NCBI RefSeq assembly: GCF_011742555.1
Contig: NZ_JAAQQR010000001.1
Span: 620,001 to 684,000 of the forward strand
Length of the DNA: 64,000 nucleotides
Origin: Luteibacter jiangsuensis
Lineage (GTDB): Bacteria; Pseudomonadota; Gammaproteobacteria; Xanthomonadales; Rhodanobacteraceae
Direction of reading: 5' to 3'
Shown: positions 25,645 to 34,578 of the stretch, piece after piece
Numbering within the stretch: the first letter of the stretch is position 1
Layout of the letters: the number at the start of each line of letters is the position of its first letter
The notes under the pieces: model-generated
Told to the model about the DNA's origin: nothing
Seen by the model: only the letters and a program-made list of their open reading frames with translations
Databases searched by the model: none
Program-made: the position numbers and the translations under genes

Positions 25645-26922
25645 TCAGAGCCGGCCGTCCACCGCGTCGCGCGGCAGCACGTATTTCACATCGTAGACCA
25701 CGGCGTCCGGCTTGCCGAACGCGCGGATGCCGGCAGCGCCGAGCTCGTGGAACTGCCTGTGCGCCACGGCGATGACGATGGCGTCGTACTCGCCGGTCCC
25801 CGGCGCGGCGACGGTGCGCAAACCGTAAACCTGTTCGGCTTCGGCGGCGTCGACCCAGGGGTCGTACACGTCGATCGTGGCGTTGTAGGTTTTCAGCGAA
25901 GCGATGATGTCGACGACACGCGTGTTGCGCAGGTCGGGGCAGTTTTCCTTGAAGGCGAGACCGAGCACGAGCACTCGCGCGCCGACCGGATTCAGGCCCT
26001 TGCACACCATGAGCCGGATCAGCTCGCCGGCGATGTACGGCCCCATGTGGTCGTTGGTGCGTCGCCCGGCCAGGATCACGTCGGGATGGTGGCCGACTTC
26101 CTGCGCCTTGTGCGTCAGGTAGTAGGGATCGACGCCGATGCAATGGCCGCCGACGAGGCCCGGCCGGAAGGGAAGGAAGTTCCACTTCGTACCGGCGGCC
26201 TCGAGCACTTCCAGCGTGTCGATGCCGAGCTTGTTGAAGAGGATGGCGAGGTCGTTCACCAGGGCGATGTTGAGGTCGCGCTGCGTGTTCTCGATGACCT
26301 TGGCCGCCTCCGCCACCTTGATGCCGCTGGCCTTGTACGTGCCCGCGGCAATGATGCTGCCGTACAGCGCATCGACGAAGTCGGCGGTTTCGGGACTGGA
26401 GCCGGAGGTGACCTTGCGGATGCTGGTGACCCGATGCTGCTTGTCGCCGGGGTTGATGCGCTCGGGGCTGTATCCCACGAAGAAGTCGCGATTGAAGATC
26501 AGGCCCGAGGTGCGTTCGAGGATCGGCACGCAGACTTCCTCGGTGCAGCCGGGATACACGGTGGATTCGTAGACCACGACGTCGCCCGGTTCGAGCACCT
26601 TGCCAAGCGATTCGCTTGCCCGCGTCAGCGGCGCGAGATCGGGACGCTTCGCGCTGTCGATGGGCGTGGGCACCGTCACGATGAAGACGTTGCAGGAGCG
26701 AAGGTCGTCGATACGGTCGGTGTACGTCAGCGCGCCGGCCTCCGCGAGCGATGCCGCGTCCACTTCCAGCGTGCGGTCGTTACCGGCGCGAAGTTCGCCG
26801 ATGCGCGAGGCATCGATGTCGAAACCGACAGTGGGATACCGCTTGCCGAATTCGACCGCCAGGGGAAGCCCCACGTAGCCGAGCCCGACGATGCCGATCC
26901 TTACCTTGTCCAGCTGCTGCAT
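25645..26922 (-). CDS. Nucleotide-sugar 6-dehydrogenase (TviB/WbpO-like)
   Basis: A 425-residue UDP-sugar dehydrogenase that oxidises C6 in two NAD-dependent steps. The N-terminal Rossmann motif is GIVGLGYVGLPLAVEFG, the catalytic Cys is in GGHCIGVDPYYL and the Lys/Asn helix in KVIENTQRDLN. The strings resemble UDP-HexNAc dehydrogenases of the TviB/WbpO group more than plain UDP-glucose dehydrogenase, although the partner epimerase looks glucuronate-like, so the substrate is uncertain. Start ATG 26922 (MQQLDKVRIG) was preferred to ATG 26952. Confidence 0.88.
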   Translation of the reverse strand: MQQLDKVRIGIVGLGYVGLPLAVEFGKRYPTVGFDIDASRIGELRAGNDRTLEVDAASLAEAGALTYTDRIDDLRSCNVFIVTVPTPIDSAKRPDLAPLTRASESLGKVLEPGDVVVYESTVYPGCTEEVCVPILERTSGLIFNRDFFVGYSPERINPGDKQHRVTSIRKVTSGSSPETADFVDALYGSIIAAGTYKASGIKVAEAAKVIENTQRDLNIALVNDLAILFNKLGIDTLEVLEAAGTKWNFLPFRPGLVGGHCIGVDPYYLTHKAQEVGHHPDVILAGRRTNDHMGPYIAGELIRLMVCKGLNPVGARVLVLGLAFKENCPDLRNTRVVDIIASLKTYNATIDVYDPWVDAAEAEQVYGLRTVAAPGTGEYDAIVIAVAHRQFHELGAAGIRAFGKPDAVVYDVKYVLPRDAVDGRL

Positions 26923-26998
26923 CGGGCTTCCATCGAGGATGTGTGGAACCAACGGGCAAGCCTAGCGGATCGCCCGCGCCGGGCGCCAGAGGCCGGAC

Positions 26999-27859
26999 TC
27001 AGCCCGCGAACGCGCGCTCGCGCATCCACTTGGTGAGGATCCATTTCTCCCCGGACAGCACGGGCGCGCCGCCGTGCAGCGACAGCGGGTCGAGCGACCC
27101 GTCGGCGGTCGTGTATTCGAAATACAGCGCCTGCCCCCGGCGCGGCACGTAGCTGAAGTCGATGCGGGGGAAAATCGTTTCGCCGCCGGCTTCCACGTCG
27201 TCCAGATACATGATGAGGGTGGACACCCGTTGCCCGCCGTTGCGCAGGTGCGGTTCGCTGCCTGGATCGTCGGGCGGGAAATAGTCGAAATGCGGCACGT
27301 ACTGGGCACCGACGCCGTAGCGCATCGCCTGCAGGCCTTCGCCGTGCTCCGTATCCATGCCCATGAGGGCGGCGGCGCGGGCGTCGATGCGTGCGATGAG
27401 TTCGGTTTCGCCCCTGCCGAAGTTCGCGCCTTCGCTGGTGCGGATGTCCTGCACCACACCGACGCCGGTACCCGGATTCACCACCTGCGAGCGCTCGAGC
27501 CGGGTGCGCGCGAGTTCGCGCAGCATGGTGCATTCGTTCGCATCGAGCACGCCGTCCAGCACGGCGATGGTGGGGCGCGACACCCGCACCAGCACGCGCA
27601 CCTCGCGGTCGCCGGCGTTCAACGTATGGCCTTCGGCAAGACGGCTCCGGAATGCCGCCGCCGTATCGGCGGGCGGCGAGGCGGCGGGCGGACGCGGGCC
27701 GAACAGCGCATCGGCGATGGCGTCGCGGGCGGCGCGTTCGTCGAAGCGGTTTTCCTTCATCGTGGCCAGCAGATCCGCGGGCGGGTGTCCGGCCGCGAGC
27801 GCCTCGCCGATCCAGCGGTGCCAGTCGGGGGTGACCTTCGTATGCAGTCGAGTATCCAT
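26999..27859 (-). CDS. Prolyl 4-hydroxylase-type 2-oxoglutarate/Fe(II) oxygenase
   Basis: A 286-residue dioxygenase. The double-stranded beta-helix core begins near residue 180 with HFDYF (Fe ligands His and Asp); the distal His and the 2-oxoglutarate-binding Lys are in LHGGAPVLSGEKWILTKW. RVSTLIMYLDDVEAGGETIFP is typical of prolyl hydroxylases. The first 100 residues form an extra helical region. Candidate substrates are collagen-like or proline-rich proteins; the proline-rich secreted protein at 40062 is one possible target in this genome, as speculation only. Confidence 0.86.
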   Translation of the reverse strand: MDTRLHTKVTPDWHRWIGEALAAGHPPADLLATMKENRFDERAARDAIADALFGPRPPAASPPADTAAAFRSRLAEGHTLNAGDREVRVLVRVSRPTIAVLDGVLDANECTMLRELARTRLERSQVVNPGTGVGVVQDIRTSEGANFGRGETELIARIDARAAALMGMDTEHGEGLQAMRYGVGAQYVPHFDYFPPDDPGSEPHLRNGGQRVSTLIMYLDDVEAGGETIFPRIDFSYVPRRGQALYFEYTTADGSLDPLSLHGGAPVLSGEKWILTKWMRERAFAG

Positions 27860-27908
27860 CGCCGCTCATCCTAAGCCACGCCACGGGGCACGGGTACCCT
27901 GTGCTTCG

Positions 27909-28166
27909 TCAGGCGCCGTGAACCGAGGGAAGCGACAGCCAGGCGAGTTTTTTCGACCTCGGCAGGCGCTTCACCTCGCACTCCGCCTTCGAGGCCGCAG
28001 AACGGTCTGGGAACACACGCGAGCCGAGCAGGCGAACCGGCGGGTTGGCGCGGGTATAACGGGCGCCCTTCCCCGCCACATGCGCCGCATAGCGGGCATC
28101 GAGGTCGTTCGTAATGCCCGCGTACCACGCACCGTTCCGGCATTCGATGAGATATACACACCACAT
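27909..28166 (-). CDS. GIY-YIG nuclease-domain protein
   Basis: An 85-residue stand-alone GIY-YIG domain of the YhbQ/UPF0213 group: [26 protein letters not shown] gives the two signature strands and the conserved Arg, with Glu in [12 protein letters not shown] as the metal ligand. The start MWCVYLIEC at 28166 fits the family length. It is divergent from the aminotransferase gene with only 28 bases between the start codons. Confidence 0.85.
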   Translation of the reverse strand: MWCVYLIECRNGAWYAGITNDLDARYAAHVAGKGARYTRANPPVRLLGSRVFPDRSAASKAECEVKRLPRSKKLAWLSLPSVHGA

Positions 28167-28194
28167 GGCGCGAAGCCTAACCGATGATGTGCCC

Positions 28195-29271
28195 ATGGAT
28201 ATGACCTACAACCTCGCCGTGAACCTGCCGCCGCGGCAAGCCACCGCGGCGCTGCTCGGTGAAACGCTGGCCGCCGGCACGGTGACTGCCGACGACCTCG
28301 CCTATCCGGACCCGGCGGGCGCGCCGCGGGTGAGGCTGGCGATCGCCGGCTGGTTGCAACGCACCGCTGGGCATGGGCCCGTGGATCCTGCGCTGCTCAC
28401 GCTCACCAACGGTGCACGCCACGCGCTCGCGCTGGCCCTGCGGCCCCTCGCCCGCACACCCGGAGCCGCCTTGCTCGTCGAGGCGCATACCTACCAGGGC
28501 ATGCGAGCGCTGGCCCGCGCCATGGATATCCGCTGCATCGACGTGGCGACGGACGAACATGGCATGCGCCCGGACGCGCTCCTGGAGGCATCGCACGGCA
28601 GTCAGGCCCGGACGGTCTATGTGCAGCCGACCCTGCACAATCCCACCACGGCCACGATGCCGCTCTCTCGACGCATGGAGATCGCCATGGTGGCGGAGCA
28701 GGCCGGACTCACCCTGGTCGAAGGCGATGTGTATTCGCCCCTCGCCTGGTACGGGCGGGACGCCTTGCCACCTTTCACTGTCATCGCACCGGGCCGCACC
28801 GTGCACGCGGGCGGCATCGGAAAGATTCTCGGGCCGGGGCTCAGGATGGGATGGCTGCTCCATCCCGACGCCACGATGCAGGCGGACTCGGTGGCGGCGA
28901 TCGAGCGCGAACTGGACGGCTTGCCGGCGTGGTGGCCGGCCATGGTGGCGCGGTGGATGGAAGACGGCACGGCGGAGGCCTGCCTGCGCGGCGTCACGGA
29001 AACCATGACAAGGCGCGCCGACATGGCCCGGCGCGTGCTCGGCAGCGCCGTCGTTACCGCCGGTGCGAGCCTGCACGCCTGGGTGCCGCATCGCGACGCC
29101 GACGGCCTCGAAAAACGCCTGCTTGGCCGGGGCGTCCGCGTTGCCGCGGGCTCGGGTTTCGTCGCGGCGGCGTCATCCGCGCGGGGTGTGCGCCTTGCCC
29201 TGGGCGCGGAGGAATCGACCGAGCGGCTGGAAGCCGCGCTGCAGATCGTGGCGCGGGAGCTGGAAGCCTAG
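28195..29271 (+). CDS. PLP-dependent class I aminotransferase, MocR-like core without DNA-binding domain
   Basis: A 358-residue fold-type I enzyme. The PLP lysine is in [15 protein letters not shown], and [11 protein letters not shown] and [13 protein letters not shown] match the aminotransferase half of MocR/GntR-type regulators. The N-terminal winged helix of MocR proteins is missing: the start region ([13 protein letters not shown]) goes straight to the linker-like segment. It may therefore be a stand-alone aminotransferase or a truncated regulator. The start is uncertain; ATG 28195 and 28201 are both possible. Confidence 0.8.
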   Translation: MDMTYNLAVNLPPRQATAALLGETLAAGTVTADDLAYPDPAGAPRVRLAIAGWLQRTAGHGPVDPALLTLTNGARHALALALRPLARTPGAALLVEAHTYQGMRALARAMDIRCIDVATDEHGMRPDALLEASHGSQARTVYVQPTLHNPTTATMPLSRRMEIAMVAEQAGLTLVEGDVYSPLAWYGRDALPPFTVIAPGRTVHAGGIGKILGPGLRMGWLLHPDATMQADSVAAIERELDGLPAWWPAMVARWMEDGTAEACLRGVTETMTRRADMARRVLGSAVVTAGASLHAWVPHRDADGLEKRLLGRGVRVAAGSGFVAAASSARGVRLALGAEESTERLEAALQIVARELEA

Positions 29272-29278
29272 AAGGCCT

Positions 29279-30097
29279 TCAGGAACGCTTCGCCGCGGTC
29301 AGCTTCTCCAGTGCCTTGCCCACGGCGGCGAACGCGAACGCACCGGTGACGTGTGTGGCGGCACCGAGCCCGCCGCCGCAGTCGAGCTTCAGCGCGTCGG
29401 AGCCCGGCGGCCGCACGCCGCACACGCTGCCGTCCGCCTGCGGGTATTGCACGTTCTGTAGCGAGTACACGGCCGAGACACCGAAGAAGCGGTCGGGGTT
29501 GCGCGGAAAGCCGTGCTCCTGCCGGAGCTTCTTGCGGATCAGGCTGAGCATGGCGTCGTGCTCCGTACGCGAGAGGTCGCGCACGCGGATCTGCGTTGGA
29601 TCGGTGCGCCCGCCCGCCGCGCCCACGGTCACGAGCGGCAGCTTGCGGCGCCGGCACCAGACGATCGTTTCGAGCTTCACCTTCAAGGCGTCGCACGCGT
29701 CGATCACCACGTCGTAGTTGCGGTCCAGCAGTTCGTCCAGGGTGGACGGCGTGAGGAAACGCTCCACCGCTTCGAGGCGGATCGTGGGGCTGATGGCATG
29801 CATGCGCTCGGCCACCACGCCCACCTTGGGCTTGCCGTACTGGCCGTCGAGCGCGTGCAGCTGCCTGTTCGTGTTCGACAGGCAGACATCGTCGCCGTCG
29901 ATGAGCGTGAGGCGGCCGATACCGCTGCGGGCCAGGGCCTCGGCGGCCCAGGAACCCACGCCGCCCACGCCGATGACGCAGACATGTGCCTGGGACAGTC
30001 GGTCGAGGCTGCCGCGGCCATAGAGGCGCTCGATGCCTGCGAAACGTTCGGCCTGGGCCGTGCTCACGGATGACTCGCTGGAAAGAAGTGCGTTCAT
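29279..30097 (-). CDS. tcdA: tRNA threonylcarbamoyladenosine dehydratase
   Basis: A 272-residue E1-like enzyme that cyclises t6A37 of tRNAs to ct6A in an ATP-dependent reaction. The adenylation motif GVGGVGSWAAEALARSGIG, the SNTNRQ region, and Cys-containing VIDACDALKVKLE are all in place. It ends in a predicted amphipathic stretch (ATHVTGAFAFAAVGKALEKL). Start ATG 30097 gives the usual family length. It is convergent with the aminotransferase gene (7-base gap) and divergent from the cytochrome gene. Confidence 0.92.
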   Translation of the reverse strand: MNALLSSESSVSTAQAERFAGIERLYGRGSLDRLSQAHVCVIGVGGVGSWAAEALARSGIGRLTLIDGDDVCLSNTNRQLHALDGQYGKPKVGVVAERMHAISPTIRLEAVERFLTPSTLDELLDRNYDVVIDACDALKVKLETIVWCRRRKLPLVTVGAAGGRTDPTQIRVRDLSRTEHDAMLSLIRKKLRQEHGFPRNPDRFFGVSAVYSLQNVQYPQADGSVCGVRPPGSDALKLDCGGGLGAATHVTGAFAFAAVGKALEKLTAAKRS

Positions 30098-30172
30098 TGT
30101 CTCATATCGAAAAATCGCGGACCCGCTGATCCCTGGGCTATGCTGGCGCCCTCGTGTTGCGATGGATTCCCG

Positions 30173-30562
30173 ATGCGCCCGCTGCTGCTCGTCCTTCTCG
30201 GCCTCGTCGTGGGCGCGATGGGGGCCACCTTCGCCCTGTCTGCCCTGCGCCAGGGCACGCCGTTCCATAGCGGCGTCATGGCCGTGATGCAGTACCACCT
30301 GGGCGCGCTCCGCGCCAACGTGCGGGCGAAGCAGTGCGATGCCAAGGGCTCCGCCGGGCGCCTGTCCCGGATGGAGGCGATGGCCGGCGACATCCGCGAG
30401 GCCTTCCCGGGCATGGACACCCCGTTCTACGAAGCCGCCGAGCGGCTTCGGGGCATACTGGACGGCGCAGCGAAGGCGCCACCCGCCACTTGCGAGGCCC
30501 TCACCCGCACGCTTGCCACGGTCGGCGAGGCCTGCCAGTCCTGTCACCGGCAATACCGGTAG
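30173..30562 (+). CDS. Cytochrome c'-like haem protein
   Basis: A 129-residue exported protein with an N-terminal membrane anchor or signal (LLLVLLGLVVGAMGATFAL) and a four-helix-bundle type sequence ending CQSCHRQYR, the C-terminal CXXCH haem site of cytochrome c' and c-556 proteins. The usual length is about 130-150, so it is complete. It probably acts in periplasmic electron transfer or binding of nitric oxide. It directly precedes the sensor kinase gene (46 bases), which could put it in the same operon. Confidence 0.8.
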   Translation: MRPLLLVLLGLVVGAMGATFALSALRQGTPFHSGVMAVMQYHLGALRANVRAKQCDAKGSAGRLSRMEAMAGDIREAFPGMDTPFYEAAERLRGILDGAAKAPPATCEALTRTLATVGEACQSCHRQYR

Positions 30563-30608
30563 CGAGCCGCCCGTGTCGTCCGACCCACTGACCGGGACAC
30601 CGCCCTCC

Positions 30609-31985
30609 ATGTCCACGCCAGCGGACAAACCGGATCGCCCCCGGCGCTTCTTCCGGATGCGGCTGTGGCTGTTGCTGCGCGCCCTGGAACGCTTCGAAAC
30701 CACCATGTTCCTGCGTACCCGGTATTCGCAGCCGAAGATGGTGGCCATCGGCGTGGTGGGCAGTTTCTGCCTCGCCGTGTATTACCCGGTCTGGGCGTAC
30801 CTGTTCCCACAGCCCTACGAAAACCTTCCCATGCGGCTGGTGTGCAGCGCCACGTTCATTCCGCTCGCCCTGCTGCCCTGGTGGCCGCGCCGGCTCCGCA
30901 CACACCTGCCCACGTACTGGTATTTCGCCATGACCGTGGCGATGCCCTTCTTCGTGGGCTACATGACCCTGCGCAACGCGACGCCTCCATGGCTCATGAC
31001 GCACCTGGCGTGCGTGATGCTGCTCATGATGCTGTTCGACATCGCCAGCTTCCTCGTGGTCTTCAGCATCGGCAGCCTGCTCGCCGCGCTCGTATTCGTG
31101 TTGTCGCCGGAGGCGCACCTGCAGACGCAGACGATGCTGGAATACGTTCCGCTGCTGCTCTTCGGCATGGTGGGCGGGGCCACCTGCACCGTTTCCTCCA
31201 ATATGGCCGAGCAGTCGCGCATCGATGCCCTCACGGCCGCGTCGAACAACATCGCACACGAGCTGCGCACGCCGCTGGGTTCGCTGCGCATCGCCGCGCG
31301 CGCCGTCGCCCGCTTCATGCCGGACCTCATCCGCAGCCACCGTCTGGCCGAGCGCGAGGGACTGCCGGTGCCGGAAGTACGCGCCCAGAGCCTGCACGCC
31401 CTGGAACGGAGCATCGGGGTCATGGAGCGGGAAGTGACCTATGCCAACACCATCATCGACATGCTGCTCCTCTCGGCCCGACCCATCGGCGAGGTGCCCC
31501 TGTCGCCGCTGATGGCGCGGGAGTGCGTGGAGCAGGCCCTGCGCCGGTTTCCCTACGGTTCACGTGCCGAGCGCGAACGCATCACCTTGTCGCCCGTGGG
31601 CGACTTCCCGCTCCTGGGGGAAGAGGCCCTGGTGGTGCACATCCTGTTCAACCTCCTGCGCAACGCGCTTTTCCATACCGATCGGGCCGGAAAGGGCGAA
31701 ATCCAGGTGTTCATCGAGCCAGGGGAAACGACCAACCGTATCCGCGTCTACGACACAGGCCCCGGCATCCCCCCGGACGTGGTGCCTCGCATCTTCAACC
31801 GGTTCTACTCCTACGCCAGCGACAGCGAGGGCACCGGCACCGTGACCGGGCTGGGAATAGGGCTCGCTTTTTGCCGCGCGGCGATGGAGCATATGGGCGG
31901 TGGCATCGCATGCCGTACAAACCTGGGCGAATTCACCGAGTTCACCCTAACCTTCCCGCATCCGGAGCCCGGGGACCGGCAGTGA
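30609..31985 (+). CDS. LqsS/CqsS-like quorum-sensing histidine kinase
   Basis: A 458-residue sensor kinase. The N-terminal half has about six transmembrane helices (residues 30-210) and no periplasmic domain, as in CqsS and LqsS, which sense lipophilic alpha-hydroxyketones. The dimerisation/phosphoacceptor helix is NNIAHELRTPLGSL, followed by the ATPase: N-box NLLRNALFHTDRAGKGE, G1 DTGPGIPPD, and GLGIGLAF. Unlike Vibrio CqsS it has no fused receiver; the receiver is the next gene, overlapping its stop by one base (TGATG). A GTG at 30573 could extend the N-terminus by 12 residues. Confidence 0.85.
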   Translation: MSTPADKPDRPRRFFRMRLWLLLRALERFETTMFLRTRYSQPKMVAIGVVGSFCLAVYYPVWAYLFPQPYENLPMRLVCSATFIPLALLPWWPRRLRTHLPTYWYFAMTVAMPFFVGYMTLRNATPPWLMTHLACVMLLMMLFDIASFLVVFSIGSLLAALVFVLSPEAHLQTQTMLEYVPLLLFGMVGGATCTVSSNMAEQSRIDALTAASNNIAHELRTPLGSLRIAARAVARFMPDLIRSHRLAEREGLPVPEVRAQSLHALERSIGVMEREVTYANTIIDMLLLSARPIGEVPLSPLMARECVEQALRRFPYGSRAERERITLSPVGDFPLLGEEALVVHILFNLLRNALFHTDRAGKGEIQVFIEPGETTNRIRVYDTGPGIPPDVVPRIFNRFYSYASDSEGTGTVTGLGIGLAFCRAAMEHMGGGIACRTNLGEFTEFTLTFPHPEPGDRQ

Positions 31986-33022
31986 TGACGTTGAACTCGC
32001 AGGGCGACATCCAGCCCTTCCATTTTCCGACCACGACGGTGCTGGTCGACGACCACGAGGAATACCTCGAGGTCGTGCCGTTGCTGCTCGATCCGATGAT
32101 GCGGGTGCGGACCTTCAGTTCGCCGCGCAGCGCCCTGGCCACGCTCGGCAACAACGGCAGCCGTCCCGTGCCGGGCGGCGGCTGGCTTTACCGGTGGAAG
32201 GACCGTCCGTCGGAGACCCAGGAACTGGTGGCGCTGGACATCGATTCCATCCATCGCGTGGTCTACGACCCGGAGCGCTTCGCCGAGATCTCGGTAGTGG
32301 TCGTCGATCAGGCCATGCCCGAGATGGACGGCATCACTTTCTGTAAGCGCTTACCGAATCCGCACATCGGCAAGATACTCCTCACCGGCCGGGCCGACGA
32401 CGCCACGGCCATCGACGCCTTCAACTCCGGGGTCATCGACCGCTTCATCCGCAAGAACGATCCCGCGGCCATCGAAAAGCTGCAGACCGCCATCACCGAA
32501 TTGCAGCACCGCTATTTCGAGCGGGCCAGCGCCTTCGTGGCGGAAACGCTTGCCCTGGGCAACTTCCGCTTCCTGCGCGACCCCGCATTCCGCGAAGTGC
32601 TGCAGTCGGTGACCGCCACCTTCCAGCCCGTGGAGTGCTACGTGCACTGCAATCCCACCGGATTGCTGCTGGTGGACGCCTGGGGCATCGGGCGTTTCCT
32701 CCTCGTGCAGACCGACGAAGATCTCCGCACCCACTATGAAATTGCGGCAGATCTCGGCGCGCCGCAGGCCGTGCTGGAGGCCCTCCGGCGCGGCACCGCC
32801 CTGCCCTGGTTCAATTCGCGCGACGGTTTCTACCACAAGGGCGTGGTGAATCCGGAATCCCAGCTCCACATCGCCACGGCAGTGTCGGGCGAACAGTGGT
32901 ATTACTACGCGCTCATCGACGATGTGCAGCGATTCCGCCTGCAGCACGTGAAGTCGTACCGTGCCTGGCTGCGCGAGCAAGACCTCAGCCTCGCCGCCGA
33001 CAGCAGGTCGCGGTTCATCTAG
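31985..33022 (+). CDS. LqsR-like response regulator with interrupted receiver domain
   Basis: A 345-residue protein. The acid pocket (LVDDHEEY, residues 20-27), the phosphoacceptor Asp108 in VVVDQAMPEMDG and Lys157 in RFIRKND define a receiver. The Asp lies about 50 residues later than usual because of an insertion (about residues 55-100, with GGGWLYRWKDRP). The C-terminal half (about 185-345) shows no DNA-binding motif. This agrees with the unusual output of Legionella LqsR. It is cotranscribed with the kinase and precedes the autoinducer synthase gene by 272 bases. Confidence 0.8.
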   Translation: MTLNSQGDIQPFHFPTTTVLVDDHEEYLEVVPLLLDPMMRVRTFSSPRSALATLGNNGSRPVPGGGWLYRWKDRPSETQELVALDIDSIHRVVYDPERFAEISVVVVDQAMPEMDGITFCKRLPNPHIGKILLTGRADDATAIDAFNSGVIDRFIRKNDPAAIEKLQTAITELQHRYFERASAFVAETLALGNFRFLRDPAFREVLQSVTATFQPVECYVHCNPTGLLLVDAWGIGRFLLVQTDEDLRTHYEIAADLGAPQAVLEALRRGTALPWFNSRDGFYHKGVVNPESQLHIATAVSGEQWYYYALIDDVQRFRLQHVKSYRAWLREQDLSLAADSRSRFI

Positions 33023-33294
33023 AGCCCTCTCAAACCGTCCTGTTCTTCAAGCCGGTCAGGCGCTTCGCTCCGGGATCAACGGGGTGGAGCGGCGTTGTCG
33101 CGCGCGTTCATCTCGCGCGTACGACCCTGGCCGCACAAAGTCTCTCCAGTTAACGGCCCGAGGGGCCGGCCCCCACGGGGATCCGGATCGCCCTCCCGAT
33201 CACAACGCGCCTTTCCGGGCGAGGCGCGCGCGTGCGTCGTCGCAACGGCGCCGCGGATATCCGCCTGGCCCTTAACCAGAGAGAGAGAAGATTC
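33023..33294 (+). other. Long leader of the autoinducer synthase gene
   Basis: This 272-bp non-coding stretch contains short GC hairpins (for example GGCCCgaGGGGCC near 33157-33170) and ends in a purine-rich AGAGAGAGAAG Shine-Dalgarno region. No terminator with a T-run was seen, so readthrough from the regulator gene is possible. A separate promoter or post-transcriptional control of the synthase could sit here. Confidence 0.5.
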
Positions 33295-34560
33295 ATGGAA
33301 AACGTTTCCATCCTGCACCCGATCATCAAGGCGCCGGTACTTCCCGACTTCGTTGCGCGTAGGGTCGACCGATTTCACAACGAACGGGTAGCCATCGATT
33401 GGGGTGGGCGTCACATTTTGAGGGGGCGGCAGCCCGGCGCCGGCGACCTCATGCTCCAGAGCAACGACTACCTCGCCATCGCGGGACACCCCGCCATTGT
33501 CGAGGCACAGCGCGAGGCACTCGCGACGGGTGGCCTCGGCATGATGATGTCGGCGCTTTTCCAGCAGGACCAAAGCCAGCCACTGCACCGCGTGGAAGCC
33601 GAACTGGCCCGTGCGGTGGGCAGCGAGGACGGGATCCTGGCGCAATCCGGATTCGCCGCCAATGTCGGACTCATCCAGTCCATCGCGGGCGAACGCGTGC
33701 CGGTGTACATCGACATGCTCGCCCATGCCTCGCTGTGGGAAGGCATACGCAGCGCCGGAGCGAAAGCCGTGCCGACCTTGCACAACGACGTGGCACATCT
33801 CGAACGCCAGGTGCTTCGGCACGGCCCCGGCGTGATCGTCGTGGACGCCGTTTACAGTACCAACGGCAGCCTCGCGCCACTCCAGGACATTGCCGACATC
33901 GCGCACGCGCACGGGTGCGTGCTGGTGGTGGACGAATCGCACTCGCTGGGCACGCACGGCCAGCGTGGCGAGGGGCTCGTCGCCAGCCTCGGCCTCAACG
34001 ACCGGGTGCACTTCGTCACCGCCAGCCTCGCCAAGGCCTATTGCTCGCGCGCCGGCTTCATCGCCTGCACCCGCCGCTTCAAGGATTACTTCGGTTGCGA
34101 AGCGCTGCCCGCGATCTTCAGTTCGTCATTGTTGCCGCACGAACTGGCCGGGATTTCGGCCTCGCATCGCGTCATTCAGAGCGAAGGATGGCGGCGCCGG
34201 CGCCTGCGCGAGATCACGCGGCGCGTGCGCGGCGAACTTGCCGCCCTCGGGTATCCGATCGGCGACGGCACGGAACAGATTGTGGCGTTCGAGGCCGGGC
34301 AGGAAATCCTCACGGGACGGGTGCGCGACACCATGGAACGCCATGGCGTGTTCGGCTCGGTGTTCAGCGCACCGGCGACCACCGTCAACCGGTCGCTCCT
34401 GCGCCTCACCCTCAACGCGGGCATGAGCGACGGAGACGTCGAACGCCTGCTCGATGTATGCCGCCGCGCAAGGGACGAGATGGACCTTCCCGAGTGGAGC
34501 GCGTCGCGACGGGCACAAAGGGAGACGGCACGTTCGGCTTTGCCGGCCGAGGTCGCCTGA
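33295..34560 (+). CDS. Alpha-hydroxyketone autoinducer synthase (LqsA/CqsA family)
   Basis: A 421-residue PLP enzyme of the alpha-oxoamine synthase fold. Lys247 (VTASLAKAYCSRAG) should hold PLP; Asp213 and His216 (VVDESHSLGTHG) pair with it. CqsA joins acyl-CoA with SAM or a 2-aminobutyrate source to form CAI-1-type signals, and LqsA makes the related 3-hydroxypentadecan-4-one. Biotin or haem enzymes of the same fold (BioF, HemA) were considered, but the setting behind a CqsS-like kinase and LqsR-like regulator fits signal synthesis. ATG 33295 follows an AGAGAGAAG Shine-Dalgarno region. Confidence 0.87.
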   Translation: MENVSILHPIIKAPVLPDFVARRVDRFHNERVAIDWGGRHILRGRQPGAGDLMLQSNDYLAIAGHPAIVEAQREALATGGLGMMMSALFQQDQSQPLHRVEAELARAVGSEDGILAQSGFAANVGLIQSIAGERVPVYIDMLAHASLWEGIRSAGAKAVPTLHNDVAHLERQVLRHGPGVIVVDAVYSTNGSLAPLQDIADIAHAHGCVLVVDESHSLGTHGQRGEGLVASLGLNDRVHFVTASLAKAYCSRAGFIACTRRFKDYFGCEALPAIFSSSLLPHELAGISASHRVIQSEGWRRRRLREITRRVRGELAALGYPIGDGTEQIVAFEAGQEILTGRVRDTMERHGVFGSVFSAPATTVNRSLLRLTLNAGMSDGDVERLLDVCRRARDEMDLPEWSASRRAQRETARSALPAEVA

Positions 34561-34578
34561 CGTTCGGCGCGGGCGTGC

